The notes under the pieces were generated by a model. That model saw nothing but the letters and a program-made list of their open reading frames with translations, did not search any database and was not told the DNA's origin. Shown here piece by piece: positions 22,628 through 30,541 of a DNA stretch of 42,088 nt. How positions within the stretch are numbered: the first letter of the stretch is position 1; each line of letters opens with the position of its first letter. The translations under genes and the position numbers were made by a program. The stretch comes from Bacteroidales bacterium (GTDB taxonomy: Bacteria > Bacteroidota > Bacteroidia > Bacteroidales > Muribaculaceae), in assembly GCA_003150235.1 (NCBI GenBank), contig QAMW01000032.1, positions 1 to 42,088 of the forward strand, written 5' to 3'.

Positions 22628-24466
22628 TTATTCTTGCCCTAAAGTCACATTTTGCTTAATCAAGCGCCATGCAAGCACTTTAAAGTTGGCTTTGAGGTTA
22701 TAGTCGTCATTAGTAGTAGAAGGAACAATTTCTTCTGTATCTTTAAATACGCCTGTTGCCATCGCTGTATTAGCGATTTTTTCTACAGTAATTTCATAAG
22801 TATGGTTACGCACGACTCCATAGTATCCTGCACCTAAGGATTCTCCGGTTTTCACTCCAAGGTGGCGGATAGGAATGTTGAAGTAAGCCATGCCATTGGT
22901 ATATGCTTCAGTAAGACCACAAACTTGAAGAAGATATTCATTTATTGTGGTTGCAGTCCATGTAGATTGCACTTCGGTATATTTCTGGTATTTCCCATCA
23001 GAAACTCTAATATAGTATTCATTTAGTGAAGCATTGTTTTTGAGTTTGATAGAAACTTGATTTTCAACAACTTTATCTTGTAGAGTAGTTGAAGTAGGAT
23101 GGTATATTTCAGCAATTCCTTTCAATTCGCTGGCTGATAATCCTTCATAAGTGACTGTCTCTGCATTATCTGCACTTGTCTTTTTTGCAATTAGTTGCTG
23201 AGAAGAAGCCATGGCTGCCCAGAATCCATCTGCAGTATAAATAGAGCTATTTCTACGGTAGAAGTCGGCGGGGGTAGTTGATGTTGTCGAACTTGCTTTG
23301 TCTCTGATTTCATAATGCCCTACCAGCACTGCAGAAGCAACCGCTGAATTTTTTAGGAAAGATGCTGACTGTCGGGTGTTTTCAAATGTATAAAGCGGGC
23401 TTCCTATGGTCGCTCCGTTGTCTTTGATGTCCTTATAGGTATGATATGTTAATGGAGTAACTGTAGATACATCGTCGCTTACATCTGGAAAAAGTGCAAT
23501 TGCAGTTGCGAAATTTATAGAATGTGCCCAATAGGAACGAAAATTTGCCGGATGATTCCAAAGTACATTCTCTCCCCAATTTAAATTGGTATTCAAGGTG
23601 CTATAAGGCTGTATGAATTGTTTCATCAGATATGTAGATGTTTCCTCGGCGTTTATCTTCCATTTCTCCGGTACAAAAACCAATACTTTGTCTTCTGAAG
23701 AAGTCCCGTTATTGATTGAAGTTTCCTTCGATTCTACTTCTATTGTTTTATTGTCGGAGGCACCGCTTTTCAATATTACCTTACTTGCGATACGCTCGAT
23801 ATAGAAATCTACGGCTTCTGCCTTGGAATCGTCTGTTCCTTTGTAGAAATTTTTATCGGTAACGGGAGTCGCTACCTGAAGTTCATGAGTTGCGGCATCC
23901 TTGTCTCCTGAAAAATAGACAGAATTGTTCATTGCAAAAAGATACTTCGTCATATTTTTGTCGTCTTGCTTTATGCTGCTGCTGGTCCAAAATTGTGTTC
24001 GTTCGGATTTTTGTGTGGCTTCGACATTTGACAAACTGGGTTGATTCTGTATAGGATTGGCAAACGCAATGGCATATTTAGGAGTGGATTGGTCAGGTCG
24101 TAAGGTTAATTTTACTTTTGCGGTACCAAGTGTTTCTAAATTACCTGTTGAGGGAGTAGTTGTTATGTCTGCATTTCCTGCGGTTCCAAACGTAATGAAA
24201 TTCATGTTAGCGTCATAGAAAGCGATGGTTAAGGATTCTATGGCGTTTTCGGCATAGAGTTTGGTGTCATCAGTGACATTGGTTCCGCTTGAATATTCTT
24301 CATCGGCGCGACCATAAGCTGCTGTTGCGTCCATGATACGCACGGTGATGTAGGATTCAGTGCCGTCATTCAGCACTTGGTCGGGTGCATTAGTGTTTTT
24401 GTCATCGGAGCAGGCGGTGAACGCCAGGAGGGTTAGTGCTCCGAAAAATAGCTTGTTACTTTTCAT
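22628..24466 (-). CDS. Mfa1-family major fimbrillin
   Basis: 612 residues. Lipobox LLAFTAC (Cys19), pro-region and candidate maturation site YGRADEEY (Arg53-Ala54). FYIERIASKVIL (about 221-232) is the fimbrillin N-domain hallmark. The end has GYYGVVRNHTYEITVEKIAN and VLAWRLIKQNVTL, the C-terminal strand typical of Mfa1, which fills the groove of the next subunit. After lipid export and cleavage the mature subunit would polymerise by strand exchange into the shaft. The gene is visibly richer in A+T than its neighbours, which suggests allelic exchange of this antigen. It lies 111 bases after the DUF3868 gene with no clear promoter of its own. Confidence 0.9.
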   Translation of the reverse strand: MKSNKLFFGALTLLAFTACSDDKNTNAPDQVLNDGTESYITVRIMDATAAYGRADEEYSSGTNVTDDTKLYAENAIESLTIAFYDANMNFITFGTAGNADITTTPSTGNLETLGTAKVKLTLRPDQSTPKYAIAFANPIQNQPSLSNVEATQKSERTQFWTSSSIKQDDKNMTKYLFAMNNSVYFSGDKDAATHELQVATPVTDKNFYKGTDDSKAEAVDFYIERIASKVILKSGASDNKTIEVESKETSINNGTSSEDKVLVFVPEKWKINAEETSTYLMKQFIQPYSTLNTNLNWGENVLWNHPANFRSYWAHSINFATAIALFPDVSDDVSTVTPLTYHTYKDIKDNGATIGSPLYTFENTRQSASFLKNSAVASAVLVGHYEIRDKASSTTSTTPADFYRRNSSIYTADGFWAAMASSQQLIAKKTSADNAETVTYEGLSASELKGIAEIYHPTSTTLQDKVVENQVSIKLKNNASLNEYYIRVSDGKYQKYTEVQSTWTATTINEYLLQVCGLTEAYTNGMAYFNIPIRHLGVKTGESLGAGYYGVVRNHTYEITVEKIANTAMATGVFKDTEEIVPSTTNDDYNLKANFKVLAWRLIKQNVTLGQE

Positions 24467-24517
24467 GTGTAATTGGGTATTGGTTTTTAGTTGATGATTT
24501 AGACGAATGTTAATCGG

Positions 24518-24577
24518 GTTGTCAGTTTGTCAGGTTTCAGGGTGTAATCTAAACTTTAAACCTTAAACCCTAAACTT
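24518..24577. repeat. GTTGTCAG and CCCTAAA-like repeats
   Basis: GTTGTCAGTTTGTCAGGTTTCAG at 24518-24540 in two pieces, then a run of telomere-like units (TAAACTTTAAACCTTAAACCC, read in parts) from 24549 to the stop of the DUF3868 gene. The second module recurs at 32151-32201. Confidence 0.6.
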
Positions 24578-26042
24578 TTATGGTTTTGAGGGTTGACGTT
24601 TGATTATTTCTTGGAGCTGGGCGCGGGCGTCGGCAGCCTTGGCAATGCCGCCTTTTTCGGCGGCTTCAAGGAGCGGGAGGGCCGTGTCGTAGTCGGCGCG
24701 CTTGGCGGCGAGTATTCCGCGGGCGTATGTTGCTTCGGGGGAGTCGCCGGCGCGGTCGAGGTAGCGCGATGCGCGGTCAAGGTCGCCCGACTGGAGGACG
24801 GCGAGGGCGGCGTTGAGGTTGGCTTCCGGCTCGGCGGGGTAGAGCCTGACTGCGGTTTCAAACACTTCGTTATATTCCGGCGAGCCGGGCTGGAGTGTCT
24901 GCGCGAGCAGATACATCTCGCGGAGCGAGAGCTTAGACGGCGCGGTTTTCATCACGCGGGCTATCTCGTCGGTGGAGGTATAGGTGCGCACAGTGTAGCG
25001 CACGGTGTAGTCGGTGTGACGCAGACCGGGGTAGACATCGGCAAGCAGCATCTGGTATTGCTTCGGGAATCGGCTCTTGAGTCGCCATTCGCGACCGTCG
25101 TCGTTGCCGTCAAATACCGGGTCGGTGCACACGGCGATCATCGCCTCGCGGTCGGGCAGGTCGCTGGCGCGTAGCCATGCTATGAGTCCCTGCCAGTCCT
25201 CGGCTTCCCACTCCGAGCGGAGTATCGACGCGGGGAAGGCGTAGAGACCGCGTATATATTCGCGCAATGCCTCGGTGCGGCCTTTGGCGAGCCGCTCGTT
25301 GTTGGCGTAGGAGCCTTCAGGCGATGCGTAGCCTTTGAGTGTCAGCTCGGTGATGGTATAGTCGGGGTCGTTTTTGATAAGTTCGATGGTGTCGCGTATG
25401 GCGGCAAGCTCCTGCGGGTTGCGGCGGTAGTCGGGGTAAATCGCTGTCTTGTTGACGGGGAAGTCGATATAGGCGTGACCTGCCGCCTCGCGTATCTTGG
25501 CGGCTTCGGCAACCGGGGCGATATACTCATACTGTGGGGCAAATATGCGGGGGCGCAGGTCGAGTGTGGCAAGAAGCTCGGAGCCGCCGGTGAGGGGCGC
25601 GCAGTTGCATCCCGAGAGGGAGTCGGTGATTATTAGGTCGGCGTCGAGCATCCAGTCGGCTACGGGCACTTCGGCATGGTAGGGTAGTTCGGCGGGTACT
25701 TTCCCGGCGCGATAGGCGGTGTAGCCTGCGGGGGTGGCGAAGTGCTCGCGGGCGTCGCGCAGGGCGCGGTTACGTCCGGTGACCGTTATGCCGGGGAGGT
25801 CGAGGCGGTTGTCGCCGTTGACAAGGGCGGGGGTCACTATGAGCTGCTGCTCGCTCTTTACCTTTATGTCGGCGAGGCGCAGCGTCATGTCGACGATAAC
25901 GGTCGACTCAGTGTGTGTGATAGTGGTGTTGTAACCCCCCCCTATCTGAGGCGGTTACGGTTGCGGCTGCATTGTCGGCGGCAAGCAATGCCGATGCCGG
26001 GAGGAGAAGTAGCGCTATGAAGGTTGACAGGTTATGATTCAT
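24578..26042 (-). CDS. DUF3868/OmpA-like fimbrial assembly protein, frameshifted at a G8 tract
   Basis: The intact C-terminal frame covers 24578-25888. The true start is the ATG at 26042: it encodes a signal peptide (MNHNLSTFIALLLLPASALL, cleavage after AA) and then enters a run of eight G on the minus strand (25935-25942). In the present sequence the frame hits TGA soon after. Removing one G, or adding two, joins it to the rest and gives 487 residues (with seven G: SDRGGYNTTITHTESTVIVDM). Further on there is an OmpA-like block, LTLKGYASPEGS, at about 234-245 and a TPR-like C-terminus (AKRADYDTALPLLEAAEKGG). DUF3868 proteins accompany Bacteroidetes fimbrial loci, directly after DUF3575. The tract could be a phase switch, a mutation or a sequencing error. 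Confidence 0.8.
25935..25942 (-). repeat. Homopolymeric G8 tract at residue 34-36 of the DUF3868 gene
   Basis: The plus strand has CCCCCCCC between GTAA and TATCTG. Runs like this change length by slipped-strand mispairing, so the gene could switch on and off. Seven or ten G would be the ON lengths. Confidence 0.8.
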
Positions 26043-26054
26043 GGTTGCAGCTGA

Positions 26055-26645
26055 TTAAAACACATATATAAGATTGACGGCGGCTTTGGTGGGCCCCACA
26101 TAGTTGTTGTGACGCCCTGTCTCGATTTTTTTGCCGCAACCGGCACACTCGTAGACATCATAGCGTGAGTGGATGTAGCCTACGGCTATCTCCGCCTCGA
26201 TGTTCCAGTGACGCGACAAGAGCCATGAGTACCCGTAGCCTATGCCCGCGCCTTCATACCATCCCTGATGGCGCAGTGTGCGGAAATCCTTGAAATTGGA
26301 GCCGAGAAAGCTGAGGAAATCGAGGTCGACGTGACCTACATTATATTGACCTCCGAGCAGATGAAAGGCGAAGAAGTGACCGCCCATCTCGCGGCAGAGC
26401 CAGTAGCGCAACTCGGGCTGCACGAGCCAGTGTTTCCACCGTTTGCCGTCGGAGAAGCTCCATGCGTTGAAGTTGCCTGAAATGTCAAGCGACCATTTCG
26501 GCGCGAGAGCCACCTCGACGCCGGCGTTGATTGTAGCCGTGGCGTCATAAAGCAGATTGGTCTTTATCGCGACATTCTGTGCCTGCGGCTGTAACGATAT
26601 GATGATAAAGAGAAAGGTCATCGCTATCGAAAGCCTGCTTTTCAT
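26055..26645 (-). CDS. DUF3575 outer-membrane-type protein of fimbrial locus
   Basis: 196 residues from the Met at 26645; the frame is open to 26714, but MKSRLSIAMTFLFIIISLQP is a proper signal peptide only from this Met. Cleavage is likely after QAQ. NVAIKTNLLYDATATINAG is the DUF3575 start, and the rest is alternating beta-strands ending in aromatic VNLIYVF, like an outer-membrane barrel. DUF3575 proteins commonly head fimbrial loci in Bacteroidetes, followed by DUF3868. The stop lies 12 bases before the DUF3868 ATG. Probable outer-membrane partner in assembly or export; the mechanism is unknown. Confidence 0.85.
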   Translation of the reverse strand: MKSRLSIAMTFLFIIISLQPQAQNVAIKTNLLYDATATINAGVEVALAPKWSLDISGNFNAWSFSDGKRWKHWLVQPELRYWLCREMGGHFFAFHLLGGQYNVGHVDLDFLSFLGSNFKDFRTLRHQGWYEGAGIGYGYSWLLSRHWNIEAEIAVGYIHSRYDVYECAGCGKKIETGRHNNYVGPTKAAVNLIYVF

Positions 26646-26772
26646 CGGTTTTAGGTACTTTAACATTACTAAAATCACTTTTCCATATACGCCGGGGAAT
26701 GTTCGGTAAGGCACAATTCACTTGTCCCCGACACCAACTTTGAATTGTGTTTTCAGGTTTAGTTAGTAAATG

Positions 26773-26804
26773 CAAAAATAAATGAAATTTTTATTTGATG
26801 CAAA
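26773..26804 (-). promoter_or_regulatory. Promoter of the fimbrial operon
   Basis: On the minus strand TTTG (26804-26801), exactly 20 bases, then TATTTTTG (26780-26773). Transcription would begin about 26766, leaving a leader of roughly 120 bases before the DUF3575 ATG. This is the only strong promoter seen for the nine genes. There is no invertible segment visible around it. Confidence 0.75.
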
Positions 26805-26844
26805 ATGAAATGAGGGGTTATTGTGTTAATTAACTATTGTTAAA

Positions 26845-26880
26845 GGGAGGGGCTGTCAGTTGTCAGATTTCAGTTTTCAG
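26845..26880 (+). repeat. GTTGTCAG module
   Basis: CAGTTGTCAGATTTCAG and TTTTCAG in tandem; the same words as at 11261, 22231, 24518 and 37071. The remainder of 26805-26966 shows no gene. Confidence 0.6.
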
Positions 26881-26966
26881 AGATACAGAGGGACAGAAGG
26901 TCAAAAGCAACAAGATTATTTTTAGAGTGTCCAATGGTGAAGCTGCTTTCTCTCAGCGAAAGCATC

Positions 26967-27126
26967 GCGTAGCTGTAGGAGCGCCCGGAAGGGCGCCCAC
27001 CGCCAGCCCGCTTCTGGTATCGCAGGGGTTGCCCGCAGGGCATCCTCCATGAGTAGCCGTAGGTTGAGTGTAGCGAAACCTACGGGATATGGGGTTCGCT
27101 GAAATGTTTCCCGACAGGGAATCATC
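26967..27126 (+). repeat. Long REP element, left flank of RAYT
   Basis: The order is GTAGCTGTAGGAGCGCCC (hairpin GGGCGCCC), GGGGTTGCCCGCAGGGCATC, GTAGCCGTAGGTTGAG...CCTACGG hairpin, then AGGGAATCATCATG. All boxes recur in the REP at 38513 in the same order but with changed stems (co-varying pairs CCGTAGGT/ACCTACGG versus CCGTGGGT/ACCCACGG). Confidence 0.8.
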
Positions 27127-27134
27127 ATGAAGAT

Positions 27135-27560
27135 TTATGGGGTAATGCCATTGTCCCGTAGCCATTGCTCGAATTCATCTATGAATGACACCCTTTTATG
27201 ATGTTCTTTCTGATTTTTTATATAAGTTACTATTTTCTCCATGTCATGCCGCGAGTAGGTAAAGGCACAATATCCATCTTGCCATCCATGCCAATCGGGA
27301 AGAATAGCGTCTTTCCCAATGGCAAGACTCGATTCACGCTTGAGCTTTTGCACAAATTCCGAGACCATTATTGTGGGAGGAATGGATACAAAAATGTGTA
27401 TATGGTCGGGCATTCCTCCTATTCTATAGGCAGTCGCCCCATATTTTTTCAGAATGGAGAAGAGGAGTCCGTAGACTCTCCGTTCATTTTGAATCAATAT
27501 GGACTGTCGATGCTCTTTTGTAGCGAATACGATGTGATAGAGGAGATTGGTATAGCTCAT
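27135..27560 (-). CDS. REP-associated tyrosine transposase (IS200-like, RAYT)
   Basis: 141 residues, Y1 HUH single-strand nuclease. YRIGGMPDHIHIFVSIP (45-61) has the HUH pair His53 and His55. VTYIKNQKEHH (111-121) has the catalytic Tyr113, and GYCAFTYS (97-104) is the usual block before it. MSYTNLLYHIVFATKEH is a typical IS200/RAYT start. It cuts and joins single-stranded DNA at hairpins. It lies between two inverted REP-like elements (26967-27126 and 27637-27731), as expected for a domesticated RAYT that services REP sequences. No IS605 TnpB is present. The frame is intact. Confidence 0.9.
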   Translation of the reverse strand: MSYTNLLYHIVFATKEHRQSILIQNERRVYGLLFSILKKYGATAYRIGGMPDHIHIFVSIPPTIMVSEFVQKLKRESSLAIGKDAILPDWHGWQDGYCAFTYSRHDMEKIVTYIKNQKEHHKRVSFIDEFEQWLRDNGITP

Positions 27561-27636
27561 AGCAGGTGCTTTTTGCGAATTAAATCAAATAAAATCAAAT
27601 ATGCAAAATATTAAAGTGTAAAATTTCAGATATATT

Positions 27637-27731
27637 GATGATTCTTTCAGAAACATTCATTCTGGCTTGCTTTCCGTGGGTATCGCTGCGCTCAACCCAC
27701 GGCTACAAACAGATGATGCCCTGCGGGCAAC
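27637..27731 (-). repeat. REP element, right flank of RAYT
   Basis: Its reverse complement is nearly identical to the REP at 38547-38651 (GTTGCCCGCAGGGCATCATC, GTAGCCGTGGGTTGAGCGCA, ACCCACGGAAAGCAAGCC, TTTCTGAAAGAATCATC). It points opposite to the copy left of the RAYT gene. Confidence 0.85.
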
Positions 27732-27756
27732 TCTGCCCCCTGCGGCTATGCGATTA

Positions 27757-27878
27757 TCTCTGGAAACTGATGGCTGAAAACTGCCGACTCACTTTTTTTA
27801 GTTAATTATTATTTAGAATCGGTCTAAAAAATCATCAGTTTTGAGTATTTCCCGATTTTCCGGGCAGCGGTAATTTTG
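27757..27878 (+). promoter_or_regulatory. Upstream region of the first porin
   Basis: After a reversed GTTGTCAG-like module (27757-27790) comes a 6-5-6 dyad, TTTAGA at 27812-27817 and TCTAAA at 27823-27828, then TAATTTTG (27871-27878) as a likely -7 box, 22 bases before the porin ATG. A proper -33 box is not evident. The dyad could be a regulator site; the regulator is unknown. Confidence 0.45.
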
Positions 27879-27899
27879 CAATCGAAAAAATGAACAAAA

Positions 27900-29201
27900 A
27901 TGAAAGGAAAAAGTAAGATTACAGGATTGTTGCTCTCTCTGCTTGCCGTTGCTCCCGCTACGGCACAGGAAGCCGCCGATACTGCAGGATATTCAAAGTT
28001 CCGGTTTGGCGGTTATGGAGAAATGGTCGCTTCGTTCAAAGACTACGGCATCAACCGCTTCCAGAAAGACGGTGCCACGAAGGAACGCCGCAATACAGTG
28101 GCGATACCGCGATTTGTGCTTGCACTTGATTATAAATTTACCCCGAAGTGGATACTCGGTGCCGAGATCGAGTTTGAATCAGGAGGCACAGGCATCGCCT
28201 ACGAAATAGAAAACAGCGAGAACGGCGAGTATGAGACCGAGGTCGAGAAGGGTGGCGAGGTCGCTCTCGAGCAGTTTCATATCACACGCCTTATCATCCC
28301 GCAGTTTAATGTGCGCGCCGGACACATGATAGTGCCGTTCGGACTCACCAACACGCATCACGAACCGATTAATTTCTTCGGCACCGTCCGCCCTGAAAGC
28401 GAGACCGTGATGATACCGAGCACGTGGCATGAGACCGGTATCGCACTGTTCGGTACATTTGGCAGCGGTCATGCCCTGTTTGACTATCAGGCGATGGTGG
28501 TCGCCGGACTTAACGCCAACGGTTTTGACCGCGACACATGGATTGCCGGCGGCAAGCAGGGATTTTTCGAGACCGACAACTTTACTTCGCCCGGATATGT
28601 GGCGCGTATCGACTATCGCGGCGTGAAAGGGCTGCGCACGGGAGTGTCATTCTACTATTGTCATGACGCGGGCGCCAACTCCGACAAGTCACAGACCTAC
28701 GCCGCCGACGGCAGGGTACCTGTCACGATGGCGAGCTGGGACGGACAGTACCGCAACAGCTACCTGACAGTGCGCGCCAACGTGATTTACGGACATGTGG
28801 GTAACACTGCTGCGGTAAACGGCAAAAACAACAAGCTCCCCGGTGCATCGCCCTACAGCCGCCTGCTTCCCGTGGCGAAAAACTCACTGAGCTATGGCGC
28901 GGAGATTGGCTTCAATCTCCGTAACGTGACCGGGGTCAAGAAGATGCCGGTGATATATCCGTTTGCCCGTTACGAATATTTCAACCCGCAGAAGTCGGTC
29001 GCAGCGCCTGCTACCGCCGACCGCCGTCTGGAGGTGAGCAAGTGGAGTGCGGGTGTCAACTGGTATGCGCTGCCCAACCTTGTGGTGAAAGCCGACTATT
29101 CCAACCGTCAGATAGGCACCTCCAACCCCTTCGGAAGCGGTCGCTACAACAGCGAGAATGAAGTGTCGATAGGTATCGCCTACATCGGCTGGTTTATCTG
29201 A
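27900..29201 (+). CDS. OprO/OprP-like porin family protein
   Basis: 433 residues. Signal peptide (GLLLSLLAVAPATAQ, cleavage after AQ), then a beta-barrel that starts FRFGGYGEMVASF and ends with aromatic VSIGIAYIGWFI, as outer-membrane barrels do. The block NVRAGHMIVPFGLTNTHHEP (about 136-155) is typical of phosphate-selective-porin-like proteins in Bacteroidetes. It should allow a small solute or ion through the outer membrane. Downstream are imelysin, di-heme and heme-biogenesis genes, so metal or redox-related transport is a fair guess. A short ATG frame at 27891 overlaps the leader and is not coding. Confidence 0.82.
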   Translation: MKGKSKITGLLLSLLAVAPATAQEAADTAGYSKFRFGGYGEMVASFKDYGINRFQKDGATKERRNTVAIPRFVLALDYKFTPKWILGAEIEFESGGTGIAYEIENSENGEYETEVEKGGEVALEQFHITRLIIPQFNVRAGHMIVPFGLTNTHHEPINFFGTVRPESETVMIPSTWHETGIALFGTFGSGHALFDYQAMVVAGLNANGFDRDTWIAGGKQGFFETDNFTSPGYVARIDYRGVKGLRTGVSFYYCHDAGANSDKSQTYAADGRVPVTMASWDGQYRNSYLTVRANVIYGHVGNTAAVNGKNNKLPGASPYSRLLPVAKNSLSYGAEIGFNLRNVTGVKKMPVIYPFARYEYFNPQKSVAAPATADRRLEVSKWSAGVNWYALPNLVVKADYSNRQIGTSNPFGSGRYNSENEVSIGIAYIGWFI

Positions 29202-29203
29202 TT

Positions 29204-29229
29204 CCGCTTTCCGCGAAGGCGGAAAGCGG
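29204..29229. repeat. Hairpin after the porin stop
   Basis: CCGCTTTCCGC/GCGGAAAGCGG, an 11-bp perfect stem with a GAAG loop, 2 bases after the porin stop. It is followed by AGGGTTAAGGGGTTA, not by T, so it is a palindromic repeat with attenuator-like potential. Up to 29380 the gap carries further palindromes. Confidence 0.65.
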
Positions 29230-29322
29230 AGGGTTAAGGGGTTATTGTTCAAGCCTGCGGCTTGAAGATTATACGGTTAGGGCGCATGCGCTATAACCTG
29301 TTAACCCCATAACCTCATAACC

Positions 29323-29348
29323 TTCAACTTTCGCTTGCGAAAGTTGAA
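29323..29348. repeat. TTCAACTTTCGC palindrome, left copy
   Basis: TTCAACTTTCGC-TT-GCGAAAGTTGAA is a 12-bp perfect stem, 32 bases before the imelysin start. The same palindrome stands directly after the di-heme gene at 31976-32000, with inverted TTAACCCCATAACC flanks. The two copies frame the two-gene unit. Confidence 0.7.
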
Positions 29349-29380
29349 TTTATAAGAATCATAAAAATAAAATTAGATAT

Positions 29381-30541
29381 ATGGAAAGAAAAATTTACTC
29401 AGCAATCATGGCGCTTGCATTGGGCTGCTCGATGGTGGCATGCAGCGACGACAAGAAAAATGACGAGCCCAACCCCAATGAGCCGGTCGAGTCAAAAGAT
29501 CTGGAGTACACCGCCTCCAATGCTAACGCATGGCACAATTACACCATTCAGGTGGCAAACCTCCTGAAAGATGACGCCAACAGCCTTTACGAGGCATGGG
29601 CTACATCCTACGACGGCGGCGACGCGTATGCCACTACGTTCAAAAACCATAACAACTCGACTTACGCAAGTGCGCTAAACTGCATCTCCGAGATAATCGA
29701 CGGCTGCAGCAGCATCGCCGATGAGGTGGGCAATGCTAAAATCGGCGATCCCTACAATCTCTATGTAGGCGGTAAATATGAGGAAGCGCTTTATGCGGTG
29801 GAGTCATGGTACAGCTGGCATTCACGCGAGGACTATAGCAACAACATCCGTTCAATCCTCAACGCCTACACCTGCACTTACGGCGTCGATATCAGCGCAC
29901 ATTCAATCTCCACTTTCGTAAGAAGCCTCAATCCGGAGCTTGACGCAAAGGTGCTTGAAGCTATCAACAACGCCACAGCGTCAATCATCGGTATACCGGC
30001 TCCCTTCCGCAGCCATATCAATTCACTCCAGTCGAGAGCCGCAATGGATGCCTGCGCTACGCTCAACGAAGTGCTTGACCGCGACCTCAAGGCATTTTTC
30101 AACAGTCTTGGCGACGGTCATGACGCCGAGCTCGACGCCATCGTGAAGGATTATGTAGATATAGTTATCCTTCCTACTTATAAAGATCTCCGCGACAAGA
30201 ACGCCGCCCTCTACACCGCAGTGCGCAATCTTGCCGATACCCGCAGCAACGCCGCTTTTGAAGCCGCATGCGAGGCATGGCTTGAGGCACGTGCTCCCTG
30301 GGAAATGAGTGAGGCATTTCTATTTGGTCCGGTCGACGCTCTCGGTCTTGACCCCAACATGGACAGCTGGCCTCTTGACCAGGATGCGATTGTAAATCAT
30401 CTCTCTTCCGGAAACGTGTCTGACCTCATCTGGGGCGACGGTGACGACGACGGTAAGGTCGAGGCGGCACAGAACATACGCGGATTCCACACTCTTGAGT
30501 TCCTTCTATTCAAGGATGGTAAGGCAAGAACAGTAAAATGA
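29381..30541 (+). CDS. Circularly permuted imelysin-like lipoprotein
   Basis: 386 residues with lipobox SMVAC (Cys21). The GxHxxE motif GFHTLE falls at residues 368-373, close to the C-terminus; in canonical imelysins it lies in the first half. Canonical second-half sequence (SEIIDGCSSIADEVGNAKIG, VESWYSWHSREDYSNNIRSI, read in parts) comes first here, and canonical first-half sequence (YVDIVILPTYKDL, AFLFGPVDAL, WPLD) comes second. This is the permuted topology known for the Bacteroides ovatus imelysin-like structure. The family is tied to iron uptake and is not thought to be a peptidase. It overlaps the di-heme gene by 4 bases (ATGA), a common partnership. Confidence 0.85.
   Translation: MERKIYSAIMALALGCSMVACSDDKKNDEPNPNEPVESKDLEYTASNANAWHNYTIQVANLLKDDANSLYEAWATSYDGGDAYATTFKNHNNSTYASALNCISEIIDGCSSIADEVGNAKIGDPYNLYVGGKYEEALYAVESWYSWHSREDYSNNIRSILNAYTCTYGVDISAHSISTFVRSLNPELDAKVLEAINNATASIIGIPAPFRSHINSLQSRAAMDACATLNEVLDRDLKAFFNSLGDGHDAELDAIVKDYVDIVILPTYKDLRDKNAALYTAVRNLADTRSNAAFEAACEAWLEARAPWEMSEAFLFGPVDALGLDPNMDSWPLDQDAIVNHLSSGNVSDLIWGDGDDDGKVEAAQNIRGFHTLEFLLFKDGKARTVK

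Noticed and set aside
29204..29229. Hairpin after the porin as an intrinsic terminator
   Set aside because: The stem is strong but there is no T-run behind it; it is better explained as a palindromic repeat.
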